This document shows, in pieces, positions 8,704 to 17,972 of a DNA stretch of 64,000 nt. The notes under the pieces were generated by a model. That model searched no databases. It saw nothing but the letters and a program-made list of their open reading frames with translations, and was not told the origin of the DNA. Origin of the DNA: Pseudomonas sp. AB6 (lineage in GTDB: Bacteria > Pseudomonadota > Gammaproteobacteria > Pseudomonadales > Pseudomonadaceae). The translations under genes and the position numbers were made by a program. Within the stretch, counting starts at the first letter, position 1. Each line of letters begins with the position of its first letter. Where the stretch lies: positions 779,501 to 843,500 of the forward strand of contig NZ_JAVIWJ010000001.1 in NCBI RefSeq assembly GCF_034314105.1, written 5' to 3'.

Positions 8704-9059
8704 GTGGATTCCTTGAGGTTGGGCCGCACGGGCGCAGCAGCGATGGGTGATTGGCCCAACAGGGTGGCGAGCTGTTCAGCGTTCATCGCTGAAGGCAGGC
8801 TGAAGCCGGGCGCGGTGTCCGGCTCCGGCGCGTTGCCGAACATCGCCGATTCAAGCATGACCAGGGTCGAGTCGATTTCTGCCGCCCGCTGTGGGTCGAG
8901 GCGTTCGCGGGCGGCGTCGAGAAAGATCAGCAACCAGTCATCGACCTCGCAGGTGCCGACCAGCGAGGTGTCGATGAGCCGGTCCCGGCCGTGGCGGTCG
9001 CGGCACACGGAAGAGCCAAGGTTGGCACTTACCACTTGCATGGGCAGTCCGATGCACAT
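8700..9059 (-). CDS. hoxL: HoxL/HupF, HypC-family chaperone for MBH
   Basis: 119 residues from the ATG at 9059, chosen because it gives MCIGLPMQVV with the essential Cys2 directly after Met; an upstream in-frame start would bury this cysteine. HoxL is a HypC paralogue that, with HoxV, delivers the Fe(CN)2CO unit to HoxG in aerobic assembly. It carries a C-terminal extension relative to HypC. It follows the hoxM stop by 1 bp and overlaps hoxO by 4 bp. Confidence 0.92.
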   Translation of the reverse strand: MCIGLPMQVVSANLGSSVCRDRHGRDRLIDTSLVGTCEVDDWLLIFLDAARERLDPQRAAEIDSTLVMLESAMFGNAPEPDTAPGFSLPSAMNAEQLATLLGQSPIAAAPVRPNLKEST

Positions 9060-9060
9060 A

Positions 9061-9720
9061 TCAAACGCGCCTGGCGAGAATGCGTTCGTCACCGATCCGG
9101 CAAGCGTTCTGCGCAGAAGGGCGTTCGCCTTCGTAGCGGTCCAACTCCAAGTGCGGCAAGGTCACTGCCTCTTCATCGGTGAGCGGCGAAGCGCGTTGAC
9201 GCGGCTCGGCACCCCAGGTTTCCAGGACCCGCACCGCTTCGGTCAACGCGCCTTCCATGGCCGCCCTGACGACCGGCCGCAGGCTGCCGCCGTAATCCAT
9301 CATGTGCTCCGGCTGGCAACCGATCAGCAGCACCCGTTGCGGGAAATGACCGGTCAGTTGGGCCAGCATCAGCACCTCCTGAAAACCGGTCTGGTGCAGG
9401 CTCAACTTCTTGATGCCGAGGAATTTAGGCACTTCATCGTCGGTGACGAACTTCAACTCACCGGGGGTCAGGTTGTAATCGACCGCATCGAAAATCAGCA
9501 GGTAATCGGCTTCCTGCACATGCTGGATCAAGTACAAACCCTGGGTGCCGCCATCGATCAGCGCGACGTTGTCCGCGAACTCATAGCGTTGCTGTAACGC
9601 TTCGACACAGCGCACGCCGAAGCCTTCATCGGCCCACAGCAGATTGCCAATGCCCAACACGGTGATGCGTGGACGGGGCGATGCTGAGGTTTTCATGAGT
9701 GACTCTGCTGGTGTGTTCAT
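9061..9720 (-). CDS. hoxM: HoxM, hydrogenase large-subunit endopeptidase
   Basis: 219 residues from the ATG at 9720, which overlaps the hoxZ stop (ATGA); the frame stays open upstream but has no support there. HybD/HupD-type protease that removes the C-terminal peptide of HoxG once nickel is inserted. The three nickel-recognition residues are visible: Glu32 in GNLLWADEGFG, Asp78 in LLIFDAVD and His109 in KLSLHQTGF. The C-terminal tail is somewhat longer than in E. coli HybD. Confidence 0.94.
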   Translation of the reverse strand: MNTPAESLMKTSASPRPRITVLGIGNLLWADEGFGVRCVEALQQRYEFADNVALIDGGTQGLYLIQHVQEADYLLIFDAVDYNLTPGELKFVTDDEVPKFLGIKKLSLHQTGFQEVLMLAQLTGHFPQRVLLIGCQPEHMMDYGGSLRPVVRAAMEGALTEAVRVLETWGAEPRQRASPLTDEEAVTLPHLELDRYEGERPSAQNACRIGDERILARRV

Positions 9721-10400
9721 TTTTTGAAGGTCTTGTAGCCGGAGATCATCCCGCCGATCAGGCTGAGACGACCGTTGATTTCTTCGCGGACGGCGGCGTA
9801 CACGTGCAGCCCTATGAAGATCAGCATTACCCACATACCGAAGTGGTGCAGGGTATGGACTTGTTGGGATTGCCCCAGCAGCGGCAGCACCCAGCCGAAC
9901 ATCCGTTCTTGCCACGAGCCCATTTGCGACCCTTCGCCATACAGCGCGAAACCGGTCAGGACCATGAATATCGAGGTCAGCAGGAACACGAAAAACATGG
10001 CGAAACGCGACAGCGGGTTGTGCCCGAAGGTCGGCTCCGGGATCGGCCCGGCGAACAGGTAATAACGCAGCCAGATGTAGAAGTCAGCCCAGTAAGCTTT
10101 GCTCAGCACCGGAACCGAGAACAGTTCCCGGGCGTGATGATTGCCCACCAAGGCCCAGTAGGTGCGGCCCAGCAGGCCAATAGCAAACACATAGCCGGCG
10201 CTGAAGTGCGCGAAGCGGATGTAGCCCATGACGAAATGGGCGCTGGCTTCACCCGGTTGGGTGGCCAGTGGGGAGCCGATTAAATACCCGGTGACCGCCA
10301 GCACTAAAATGCAGGCGGCATTGATCCAATGCCACATGCGCACCGGTGCCTCGTAAACGTACTCCGGCAGGCCCATGGGGGTTTCAGTCTGAAGGGTCAT
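9717..10400 (-). CDS. hoxZ: HoxZ, hydrogenase di-haem cytochrome b
   Basis: 227 residues, HupC/HyaC family integral membrane cytochrome b that anchors the hydrogenase to the periplasmic face and passes electrons to quinone. About four membrane spans are visible, with candidate haem-ligand histidines in RMWHWIN, RFAHFSAGY, HTLHHFGMW and GLHVYAAVREE. The ATG at 10400 has an AGGTGA element 5 nt upstream. A 60-bp gap separates it from hoxG. Confidence 0.95.
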   Translation of the reverse strand: MTLQTETPMGLPEYVYEAPVRMWHWINAACILVLAVTGYLIGSPLATQPGEASAHFVMGYIRFAHFSAGYVFAIGLLGRTYWALVGNHHARELFSVPVLSKAYWADFYIWLRYYLFAGPIPEPTFGHNPLSRFAMFFVFLLTSIFMVLTGFALYGEGSQMGSWQERMFGWVLPLLGQSQQVHTLHHFGMWVMLIFIGLHVYAAVREEINGRLSLIGGMISGYKTFKK

Positions 10401-10460
10401 ATCTTCACCTTTGGAAGGGCAGGTGCCGTATCGCACCTGCCGGATGCCTGGGTTAATTAC

Positions 10461-12317
10461 TCAGCTCACCTTGACGGTGCTCAGCTCGGCGCCGTCCTCG
10501 CTCATCACGTGGGTGGCGCAGGCCATGCACGGGTCGAAGGAGTGCAGGGTGCGCAGGATTTCCACCGGCTGATCGGGGATGGCCACCGGGGTGTTCATCA
10601 GTGCGGCTTCAAACGCGCCGATCTGTCCCTTGGCATCACGCGGGCTGCCGTTCCAGGTGCTTGGCACCACGCACTGGTAATTCTCGATGCGCCCGTCCTT
10701 GATGCGAATCCAGTGACCCAATGCGCCACGCGGTGCGGCGACGATACCGACACCTTTTGCTTCTTTCGGCCAGGTCGCCGGGTCCCATTTCTCCACGTTG
10801 GCGGTGGAGCGGTCGCCGTTGCGGATGTTGGTCATTAGCTCGTTCCAGTCGTCGACCATCAGCTCGGCGCAGTATTCGGCTTCCAGCGCGCGGGTCAGGG
10901 TGCGGCCGATGGTGCTCGGCAGCAAAATCTTGGCGCTGTAGTCGGTCGCAACCATGCCGAGGGTTTTCGGCAGGTCGTGGTTGACCGCTTGCATCGCGCC
11001 GTCGAGCTGTTCTTTGATGCGCTGGGCGTGGGGGTTGCCTTGGACAGCATGGGCATAGCCAAGGATGTAGCGAGCCAATGGCCCGACCTCCATGGCATGA
11101 CCGCGCCAGCGAGGGGATTTGACCCACGAGTATTTCGCGCTTTCGTCGACTTCCTCAATGGCGGTGCGAGTGCCTTTGGTTTTGGCGCCCAACTCGTAGT
11201 TGGCTTCAGTGATGCCATCCCACGGGTGCAGGCCCTTGTCGTTATCCGGGTAGTTGTACCAAGAGTGGGTGACGAATTCTTGCACCTGTTCAGGGTCGCG
11301 CGGGTCAACCGGGTGAATCTCGTTCCAGTTGCCGTTGAGAATCGCGCCACCCGGCAGTTGGTTGGTGCTCTCGTCGTAATTGACCTTGGCGAAGTTGCCG
11401 TAGTCCATCACGTTGGTCGCCGCCAGACCGCCCCCATGCAGCCAGCCTTTCTGTTTGTAAATGGTGCCGATGGCCAACACGTCGGGTACATAAACGTTTT
11501 TGCAAAAGGTCAGCGCTTCATCGATACGGGCACGAACGAAGTTCAGCCGCTCCATGTTCAGCGGCGCCCCGGCGGCCAAATCGCCGTCGATGTTAATGGC
11601 GCACGGCACGCCGCCTACCAGGTAGTTCGGGTGCGGGTTCTTGCCACCAAAGATGGTGTGAATCTTGACCCACTCTTTTTGCAGGTCGAGGGCTTCCAGG
11701 TAATGCGTGACCGCCATCAGGTTGGCTTCGGGCGGCAGTTGGTAGGCCGGGTTACCCCAGTAACCGTTCATGAACGGGCCGAGCTGGCCGCTCTCGAAAA
11801 ACTTCTTCAGGCGGTTCTGCACGTCACGGAAATAGCCCGGCGACGACAGCGGGTGGGACGGCGAAACCTGTTGCTGCAATTCCGATGTGCGCTTGGGGTC
11901 AGCCTTGAGTGCCGACACCACATCAACCCAGTCCAACGCGTGCAGGTGATAGAAGTGCACTGCGTGGTCGTGGATTTGAAGGGTCTTGGCCATCATTTCG
12001 CGGATCAAGTGAGCGTTCGGCGGGATACGAATACCCAGCGCATCTTCCACCGCACGGACCGAGGCCAGCGCGTGGCAACCGGTGCACACGCCGCAAATAC
12101 GCTCGACGAACGCCCAGGCGTCACGTGGGTCACGGCCTTTGAGAATGACCTCCAGGCCACGCCACATGGTGCCGGTGGAGACCGCGTTACGAATGATGTT
12201 GTTGGCGTCGAGATTGACCTCGACGCGCATGTGGCCTTCGATACGGGTCACGGGGTCAACGACGATGCGCCGGCCAGTGCTGTTCAGGTCGAAACCCTGG
12301 GTCGAATAGTTGCTCAT
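10461..12317 (-). CDS. hoxG: HoxG, large subunit of membrane-bound [NiFe] hydrogenase
   Basis: 618 residues. Catalytic subunit oxidising H2 at the NiFe(CN)2CO site. Nickel ligands are the N-terminal [10 protein letters not shown] (Cys75, Cys78) and the C-terminal DPCMACATH (Cys597, Cys600). After His603 a 15-residue tail starting VMS remains, the site cut by HoxM. The long N-terminal region and the [10 protein letters not shown] segment are typical of group 1 uptake enzymes. It overlaps hoxK by 4 bp. Exported with HoxK by the twin-arginine route on the HoxK signal. Confidence 0.97.
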   Translation of the reverse strand: MSNYSTQGFDLNSTGRRIVVDPVTRIEGHMRVEVNLDANNIIRNAVSTGTMWRGLEVILKGRDPRDAWAFVERICGVCTGCHALASVRAVEDALGIRIPPNAHLIREMMAKTLQIHDHAVHFYHLHALDWVDVVSALKADPKRTSELQQQVSPSHPLSSPGYFRDVQNRLKKFFESGQLGPFMNGYWGNPAYQLPPEANLMAVTHYLEALDLQKEWVKIHTIFGGKNPHPNYLVGGVPCAINIDGDLAAGAPLNMERLNFVRARIDEALTFCKNVYVPDVLAIGTIYKQKGWLHGGGLAATNVMDYGNFAKVNYDESTNQLPGGAILNGNWNEIHPVDPRDPEQVQEFVTHSWYNYPDNDKGLHPWDGITEANYELGAKTKGTRTAIEEVDESAKYSWVKSPRWRGHAMEVGPLARYILGYAHAVQGNPHAQRIKEQLDGAMQAVNHDLPKTLGMVATDYSAKILLPSTIGRTLTRALEAEYCAELMVDDWNELMTNIRNGDRSTANVEKWDPATWPKEAKGVGIVAAPRGALGHWIRIKDGRIENYQCVVPSTWNGSPRDAKGQIGAFEAALMNTPVAIPDQPVEILRTLHSFDPCMACATHVMSEDGAELSTVKVS

Positions 12318-13423
12318 CGCTGGTCGTCCTGTCTTGTCGCTGGAGCGTCATGCGGCGCAATGGGCGCCTTGCTGTTACTGGCGCGTTTGAGTGCTGTCAC
12401 GGCGGCATGCGCGGTGGCTGCGGCGCCGACGGCGACACCGGTAGCGAGGCCGATTTGATCGGCATTGGCTTCCACGCCAAAGGCGTTGATGTCCGTCAGG
12501 TGCTGATAGAACGAGCCTTTGTCCCAGAAACCTTCCTCGGAGCAACCAATGCAGCCATGGCCGGATTGAATCGGAAAACTGGTGCCGCCGTTCCAACGCA
12601 CGGTCGAACAGGCGTTGTAGGTGGTCGGGCCCTTGCAGCCGACTTTGTAAAGGCAGTAACCCTTACGCGCGGCGTCATCGTCCCACGCTTCAACAAACTG
12701 GCCGGCGTCGAAGTTCGGACGGCGGTAGCATTTGTCGTGGATGCGCTGGCTGTAGAACATTTTTGGCCGGCCCTGACGATCCAGCTCAGGTAAGCGGTCG
12801 AAGGTCAGCATGTAGGTGATGACCCCGGTCATCACTTCGGCAATCGGCGGGCAGCCTGGCACTTTGATAATCGGTTTATCGAAAATCACTTTGTGGATCG
12901 GCACCGCTTGGGTCGGGTTCGGCTTGGCCGCCTGTACACAACCCCAGCTGGCGCAGGAGCCCCAGGAGATGATGGCCTTGGCATCTTTGGAGACGCGCTT
13001 CAACTGCTCAATGAACGGCTTGCCGCCAATGATGCAGCTCATGCCGTCCTGGTTCAGCGGCGGGTTACCTTCAACGGCAAGAATGTAATTGCCTTTGTAT
13101 TTGGTCATGACCTCATCAAGGATCGCTTCGGCCTGATGCCCGGCAGCGGCCATTAAAGTGTCGTCGTAATCCAGCGAGATCATCGACAGCACCACGTCCT
13201 TGGCCAGCGGGTGTGCGGAGCGAATGAACGATTCAGAACAGCAGGTGCACTCCAATCCATGAAGCCAAAGCACCGGTGTACGCGGCTTGTTTTCCATCGC
13301 CCATGCGATTTTTGGCATGAACGCAGGGCCGAGCCCCAATGACGTCGCGGTCAGCGAACAGAACTTGAGAAAGCTCCGACGTGAGATGCCCTGTCTGCGC
13401 ATCACTTCATAAAATGTTTCCAT
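12314..13423 (-). CDS. hoxK: HoxK, small subunit of O2-tolerant-type [NiFe] hydrogenase
   Basis: 369 residues from the ATG at 13423 (a GTG one codon upstream is possible). A twin-arginine signal (SRRSFLKFC, residues 14-22) precedes a hydrophobic stretch ending near AWA. The proximal cluster region has LECTCCSES (Cys59, Cys61, Cys62) and [10 protein letters not shown] (Cys157, Cys162) with Cys191: the six-cysteine pattern of the [4Fe-3S] cluster of oxygen-tolerant enzymes such as E. coli Hyd-1 and R. eutropha MBH. Oxygen-sensitive enzymes have CTGC and lack Cys162. Ligands for the medial and distal clusters follow. The C-terminus has the weakly hydrophobic anchor region. First gene of the structural operon. 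Confidence 0.97.
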   Translation of the reverse strand: METFYEVMRRQGISRRSFLKFCSLTATSLGLGPAFMPKIAWAMENKPRTPVLWLHGLECTCCSESFIRSAHPLAKDVVLSMISLDYDDTLMAAAGHQAEAILDEVMTKYKGNYILAVEGNPPLNQDGMSCIIGGKPFIEQLKRVSKDAKAIISWGSCASWGCVQAAKPNPTQAVPIHKVIFDKPIIKVPGCPPIAEVMTGVITYMLTFDRLPELDRQGRPKMFYSQRIHDKCYRRPNFDAGQFVEAWDDDAARKGYCLYKVGCKGPTTYNACSTVRWNGGTSFPIQSGHGCIGCSEEGFWDKGSFYQHLTDINAFGVEANADQIGLATGVAVGAAATAHAAVTALKRASNSKAPIAPHDAPATRQDDQR

Positions 13424-13853
13424 CACCTAATTTCTCCTCCCCAGGAATTGTCTTCTACTGAGGCTGCACGCTGTTTTTAAGTTAAAAGCCATGCGGGCCC
13501 TGTCGGACAGACGAGGAAACGTCTGCCAGCAGGCGCGAGCGTTGATTCGGGGTGTGGGTTTTGCGTAAAAGAGGGCGCAGCCGTGCGCAAAGGATCAAGG
13601 TGGCTGCAATCGACATGGGCGGTTCAACTAATGAAAGTAATACCTGGTAACTACAAGACCTGTGCCATTTCGTCGCGGGTTAGACCATCGGCTATAAAAC
13701 TTTGTTATCTGACTGTTTTTAAAGAATTTTATTTATTTTTGTCAGTAGGCGCGTGGACGCTGAATAAACGTGGATGGACACTTTATTTCCACTGCTTCGC
13801 TGTACTGGCAACGAAGTGTTCACTTGGAGGGTGTGAGGCGTGGCGCAATGACA
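13424..13853. other. Leader region of the hydrogenase structural operon
   Basis: 430 bp without a convincing gene, between hoxK and the 3' end of hoxN (both minus strand). It must hold the hoxK promoter if the structural operon is transcribed separately. An AT-rich stretch lies at about 13,690-13,740. I searched by eye for a minus-strand GG-N10-GC (sigma54) element in the hoxK-proximal part, about 13,424-13,700, and found none with correct spacing. A GGAGGAG element precedes the hoxK start. A plus-strand frame from 13,583 runs into hoxN and looks spurious. Confidence 0.6.
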
Positions 13854-14924
13854 TCAGGCGGCGGGGTGATTTAGATCCAGGCGGTCGTAGCCTTTGAAGC
13901 GGTAGAACAGCAGGGAAAAGATCCACGTTACGGCGAACAGTCCGACGATCAGGTAGCCAAGCAAGCCGAAATTATCGTTCAGTGATGCGATCACGTCCCA
14001 CGCGCCACCGTCCAGATTCAGGTGCGAGGCCAGCAAGTTCGCCGCTTCCAGTCCGCCCACCAGCAGCGCCACTAATACTGATACGCAGGTGATGGTCAGG
14101 TTGTAGTAGAGCTTGCGCGCCGGTTTCACCAGCGCCCAGTGGTAGGCACCCGTCATCATCACGCTGTCGGCAGTATCGACCAGTGCCATGCCCGCAGTGA
14201 ACAGTGCAGGGAAGACCAGGATCGACCAAATGGGTAAGTCTTGCGAAGCCTGTGCCGCAGAAATACCCAGCAAGCCGATTTCCGTAGCGGTGTCGAAGCC
14301 AAGGCCAAACAGAAAGCCCAGTGGGTAAAGGTGCCAGCTACGGCTGATCAGGCCGAACAGCGGTCGCACCAGCCGCGCAATCAGGCCACCACCGGCCAGC
14401 AGCGTATTCATTTCCTGTTCGCCGACCCGCTCGCCGCGCCGAACCCGGCGAAACGCGAGGTACACCGAACGCAGAATCACTAGATTGATCACCGCCACCA
14501 GCAGCAGAAATAGCGCGGAAACCGAGGTGCCGATCAAACCGCCGATACCGTGCAACGCCTCGATATTGGCCTTGAAGGTCGAGGCGGTCAGGGCGATGAC
14601 CAAGGTGGCAAGGATCACAATGGTGCTGTGGCCGAGGGAAAAAAACAGGCCCACGGTGGCGGTGGGCTGGCCTTCTTGAATTAACTTGCGTGTGACGTTA
14701 TCAATGGCGGCGATATGGTCCGCGTCCACGGCGTGACGCAACCCGAAACTGTAAGCGAGAAAGGCCGTACCCAGCAGCAGTGGGAAATCGCGAAAGGCGA
14801 TGAAGGCCCAGATCCAGACCATAACGTTGACGGCGAACAAACCGGTGAAAATCACCACGACGCTGCGCTTAAAGGTCATCGGCGGTACGGCTTTAGCGAT
14901 TCCGACGGTGTTGGATAGAGGCAT
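13854..14924 (-). CDS. hoxN: HoxN, high-affinity nickel permease (NiCoT family)
   Basis: 356 residues from the ATG at 14924 (GGAG, 5-nt spacing). About eight membrane spans. NiCoT signatures are present: RHAVDADHI in helix II, FSLGHSTIV in helix III, GLGFDTATE and GMALVDTAD. It supplies Ni2+ for the NiFe centre. It lies between the regulatory genes and the hoxK operon, in the same orientation; in R. eutropha hoxN lies at the end of the MBH operon, so the position differs slightly. Specificity for Ni over Co is inferred from context. Confidence 0.93.
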   Translation of the reverse strand: MPLSNTVGIAKAVPPMTFKRSVVVIFTGLFAVNVMVWIWAFIAFRDFPLLLGTAFLAYSFGLRHAVDADHIAAIDNVTRKLIQEGQPTATVGLFFSLGHSTIVILATLVIALTASTFKANIEALHGIGGLIGTSVSALFLLLVAVINLVILRSVYLAFRRVRRGERVGEQEMNTLLAGGGLIARLVRPLFGLISRSWHLYPLGFLFGLGFDTATEIGLLGISAAQASQDLPIWSILVFPALFTAGMALVDTADSVMMTGAYHWALVKPARKLYYNLTITCVSVLVALLVGGLEAANLLASHLNLDGGAWDVIASLNDNFGLLGYLIVGLFAVTWIFSLLFYRFKGYDRLDLNHPAA

Positions 14925-15094
14925 GGGAACTCCGCAAGAAAGGGGGGCGCTCTGAAAATCAGAAAAAGCCTCATACAAACCCTGTGCCAGCCCGGTGCAG
15001 CAGCGCATTTAGGGAGGGGGACTTATATGTCTGGAAGCTGGTTTTGCACTGATTACGGCCAAGTGAATACTTACTTTGCAGCAGATGCCTTCTT

Positions 15095-15170
15095 TAGGAG
15101 CCAACTTGTTGCCGAGGGATCACCTCGCTGTGGCAGGTACGCCGCTTCGTTAACACGTTCGCTTCTGCAG
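15095..15170. repeat. REP inverted pair (REPIN), degenerate
   Basis: Two inverted REP-like palindromes of the GGAGCCAAC-TTGTT-GCCGA type facing each other across a short spacer, in the gap between hoxJ and hoxN. The right arm (CACGTTCGCTTCTGC) is diverged. It abuts the hoxJ stop, so it may act as a 3' hairpin on that transcript. Confidence 0.7.
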
Positions 15171-15172
15171 AT

Positions 15173-16492
15173 TCAGTTAGGGCCGGGCAGAATCAATGTG
15201 AACTCCGCTCCGCCGTCCGGGTGATTGCCGGCAATCAAGCGGCCGCCGCAGCGTTCGATGATGCTGTAACTGATCGACAGCCCCAAACCGGTGCCTTTGC
15301 CAACCGGTTTGGTACTGAAGAACGGATCAAACACTTGCGTCAGATGTTCCACCGCAATGCCGCCGCCGTTATCACGCAGTCTTAATGTGACCCAACGGGA
15401 GTCCTGCTCGACGCTTATCCACAGCTCCGGCGTTTCGCGCCCGGTGGCTTGGGCGGCGTCGTAAGCGTTTTGCATCAGGTTCATCAGCACCTGCAGCAAT
15501 TGCCCACTGTTGCCATGCACCGCAGGCTCGCCGCTGGGTTGCCAGTGAACCTGCAGGTCCGGCGCGATGCCACGGGTGATCCAGTGAATGCCCCGCTCGA
15601 CGACTTCGTTAAGTGCCACCTCGCCCAGCGACTCGCGATCCACCGCAGAAAAGCGCTTCAGCGCGCTCACAATGTCGGCCGTCCGTTGCGCGCCTTCGAT
15701 GGTGCCCTCGATCAATGACGGCAGGTCAGCCAGCAGTGGATCGATGCGCAGTTGTCGGCGCAAGGTTTCACGAACCTCCAACGGCTCGTTAGCGTTGACC
15801 GCCTCTAGATAACGCTCCAGGCGCTCGCGGTAGCCGCCCAGCACATGGACATTGGCGAGCACGAAGCTGATTGGGTTGTTAAGTTCATGGGCGACCCCAG
15901 CGACCAAACGCCCCAGCGAGGCCATTTTCTCCGCGTGCAGCAATTGTTGTTGAGTACGCTTGAGAGCCTCGTGGGCTTCATGCAATTGCCGATAGGCGTG
16001 CTTCAACTCACCGAGCGGGCGCCCGACCAGCACATGTCCGACACAACGGCCGGTGCCAACGCTGCGTACAGTGCAACTGATGTCCACCGGCAGCGGCGCA
16101 CCGAGAGCATCTTTGAAGTTCAGTTCCAGGGTAGCGCTGGTATTGGGCCGACGCAGTCCGTCGAGGGTCTTGCGCAGCTGTTCTTCACTGTGGGTGTCGG
16201 CCAGCAAAGCGTAAACCGGGCTGCCGAGCAGCGCCTGTTCGTCGCGCCCTACCAATTTGCGCAGGGCATTGTTGGATTCTTCGATACGACCCTCGGGGTC
16301 GCAGGCCAACAGCACGTCGGACATGGACGACAGCAGCCCGGCGATGAACTGCTGCGACTGTTCCAGCTCGGCGTTCTTTTCTTCCAGGGCGATTTCGTCT
16401 TGCACCAGCTGCGAATAGACCTCGTCCATCTTGCCGATCACTTCGAGCCAAGCGTCCTCGTCGAGGGTGCCGGGCGGAGCTTTGCGCGCCAT
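15173..16492 (-). CDS. hoxJ: HoxJ, H2-signalling histidine kinase
   Basis: 439 residues from the ATG at 16492 (GGGAG upstream). The order is a short N-terminal helix, a PAS domain (about 46-160), a coiled linker, and a HisKA domain with phospho-acceptor His202 in SLGRLVAGVAHELNNPISF. A HATPase_c domain follows with intact N-box (NLMQNAYDAA), DNGGGI and GKGTGLGLSIS boxes. No membrane span, so it is cytoplasmic like its R. eutropha homologue, which binds the HoxBC sensor through the PAS region and controls HoxA phosphorylation. Lies 14 bp behind hoxC in hoxABCJ order. The H16 laboratory strain carries a HoxJ inactivating point mutation; here the boxes look intact. Confidence 0.93.
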   Translation of the reverse strand: MARKAPPGTLDEDAWLEVIGKMDEVYSQLVQDEIALEEKNAELEQSQQFIAGLLSSMSDVLLACDPEGRIEESNNALRKLVGRDEQALLGSPVYALLADTHSEEQLRKTLDGLRRPNTSATLELNFKDALGAPLPVDISCTVRSVGTGRCVGHVLVGRPLGELKHAYRQLHEAHEALKRTQQQLLHAEKMASLGRLVAGVAHELNNPISFVLANVHVLGGYRERLERYLEAVNANEPLEVRETLRRQLRIDPLLADLPSLIEGTIEGAQRTADIVSALKRFSAVDRESLGEVALNEVVERGIHWITRGIAPDLQVHWQPSGEPAVHGNSGQLLQVLMNLMQNAYDAAQATGRETPELWISVEQDSRWVTLRLRDNGGGIAVEHLTQVFDPFFSTKPVGKGTGLGLSISYSIIERCGGRLIAGNHPDGGAEFTLILPGPN

Positions 16493-16506
16493 GGCGTTCT
16501 CCCGGT

Positions 16507-17964
16507 TCAATGCACTGTGCACACCATGCAAGGGTCGAATGAACGAACGATATGTTGCACTGCAACCGGCGTTTTTTCGCCGGGCAACACGATCGCGCCT
16601 TCCAGTGCTTGTTCTAACGCACCGGGCCGACCCTGGGCGTCTCGCGGGGAAAAATTCCAGGTGGTCGGGGCGATGATCTGGTAACTGGCAATGCGCCCTT
16701 GCTCGACCCGAAGCCAATGGCCCAAAGCACCGCGCGCCGCTTCAGTGAGGCCCACGGCGCTGCCATTGTCCGGCAGTTCGGCGGTGCGGTAGTAGGGTTC
16801 ACCGGGGCGCAGGTCCTGCAACCATTGCTCCATCAGCGGCACCACGTGGGCCAGTTCCATCAGCCGCGCCAACACCCGGGTGTAAACCGTGGCCCCGCAA
16901 CGGGCGGCGGCATCGCGCAACAATGGGTGTCCGGAGATCAACTGCCGGGCGAGGGCGCCGGTTTCGAGCACTGCCCCCGCCAGTCGGGGCGCTTTGTTCC
17001 AGGTATAAGCGGCAGGCTTTTCTACCAGCGGCTGGGTCTGGCCTTGGGCTGGATGCAGCGGGCCGCCGGCGTCATCCAGCCAGGCATGGGCGGCGTCCTC
17101 GCGAATATCCGACAGCTCCAGATCTTCTATCTGCTGCGTAACCCCATTCCAGACACCCTGCGGGAACGCCATCTGCCCGTCAGGTTGCGGATAGGCGCCA
17201 TAAGACAAATAGCGCCCCGGCCCCGGCCCCGAATGTTCCAGACCACTGTCCAGCGCGATGTCGAGGAACTGGCGCAGGTCGCCTTGGCCCGGCGCTTCAG
17301 CCAGCCAGGCCCACAGTTCGTTTTCGCTGCCCAGCCCGATGATGCGCTCCAGAGGGCTGGCGAACAGCTCGGTTTCCAGGAACTGACGGAACTCGCGAAC
17401 CCGCATCAGCAGGCGCATGCGCTCGGCGGCATCGATGGCGCGGGTCGAGCCGCCGGGGTGGATTGAACCGGTGTGCGGCCACTTGCCGCCCAAGGTGCCG
17501 ATCAAGTCCAGCAAGCGTTTGCGCGCGGACAATGCCAAGCGTTGCTGGCTGCCGTGGCCCGGCGTGAAGCGCGCCTGAGCGGCGGCGTACCAGCGGCGTT
17601 CGGCATACACCGGGCGAACGAAGTCAGGCATGAAAAACAAGTAAAAATGACTCAGATGGTCGGCCAGATTTTCCGTCGCGGCCATCAGGTTGATCGTCGC
17701 CAGACCGTTATCCGGCGGTTGCACACCGGCCAGTGACGCCAGCGCACGGGCGGCGGCAATCGACTGCGAGACCGAGCAAATCCCGCAGATGCGCGGCGCG
17801 TACACCAGCGCATCAAGAGGTGAATGCTGTAATAGAATCTGCTCAAAGCCCCGAAACATCGTCGCGTTGACCTGCGCCGAACGCACGCGGCCATCCTCCA
17901 CCTCGAGTTGCACTTCGAGGTCACCTTCGACGCGATTGAACGGACCCACCACCAAACGAGACAT
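16507..17964 (-). CDS. hoxC: HoxC/HupV, regulatory (H2-sensing) hydrogenase large subunit
   Basis: 485 residues. Group 2b [NiFe] sensor hydrogenase. Active-site cysteines lie in RICGICS (Cys60, Cys63) and the C-terminal DPCMVCTVH (Cys479, Cys482). The protein ends exactly at that His: there is no cleavable tail, so no endopeptidase step is needed, a hallmark of sensor hydrogenases. With HoxB it binds H2 and signals through HoxJ. Separated from hoxB by 8 bp. Confidence 0.96.
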   Translation of the reverse strand: MSRLVVGPFNRVEGDLEVQLEVEDGRVRSAQVNATMFRGFEQILLQHSPLDALVYAPRICGICSVSQSIAAARALASLAGVQPPDNGLATINLMAATENLADHLSHFYLFFMPDFVRPVYAERRWYAAAQARFTPGHGSQQRLALSARKRLLDLIGTLGGKWPHTGSIHPGGSTRAIDAAERMRLLMRVREFRQFLETELFASPLERIIGLGSENELWAWLAEAPGQGDLRQFLDIALDSGLEHSGPGPGRYLSYGAYPQPDGQMAFPQGVWNGVTQQIEDLELSDIREDAAHAWLDDAGGPLHPAQGQTQPLVEKPAAYTWNKAPRLAGAVLETGALARQLISGHPLLRDAAARCGATVYTRVLARLMELAHVVPLMEQWLQDLRPGEPYYRTAELPDNGSAVGLTEAARGALGHWLRVEQGRIASYQIIAPTTWNFSPRDAQGRPGALEQALEGAIVLPGEKTPVAVQHIVRSFDPCMVCTVH

Positions 17965-17972
17965 AAACGTTC

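Noticed and set aside
9721..9915. 65-codon N-terminal extension of hoxM
   Set aside because: The extension lies inside hoxZ in another frame; the ATGA overlap at 9,717-9,720 gives the natural start.
10977..12458. Long plus-strand frame (493 codons) antisense to hoxG/hoxK
   Set aside because: Typical high-GC mirror frame; the opposite strand encodes the unmistakable hydrogenase large subunit.
13583..13897. 104-codon plus-strand frame upstream of hoxK
   Set aside because: It runs into the 3' end of hoxN on the opposite strand, has mixed low-complexity composition and no ribosome site or family motif.
14968..14981. GG-N10-GC on the minus strand upstream of hoxN as a sigma54 promoter
   Set aside because: Only the invariant dinucleotides match; the surrounding bases (GGTTTGTATGAGGC) do not resemble TGGCAC-N5-TTGCW.
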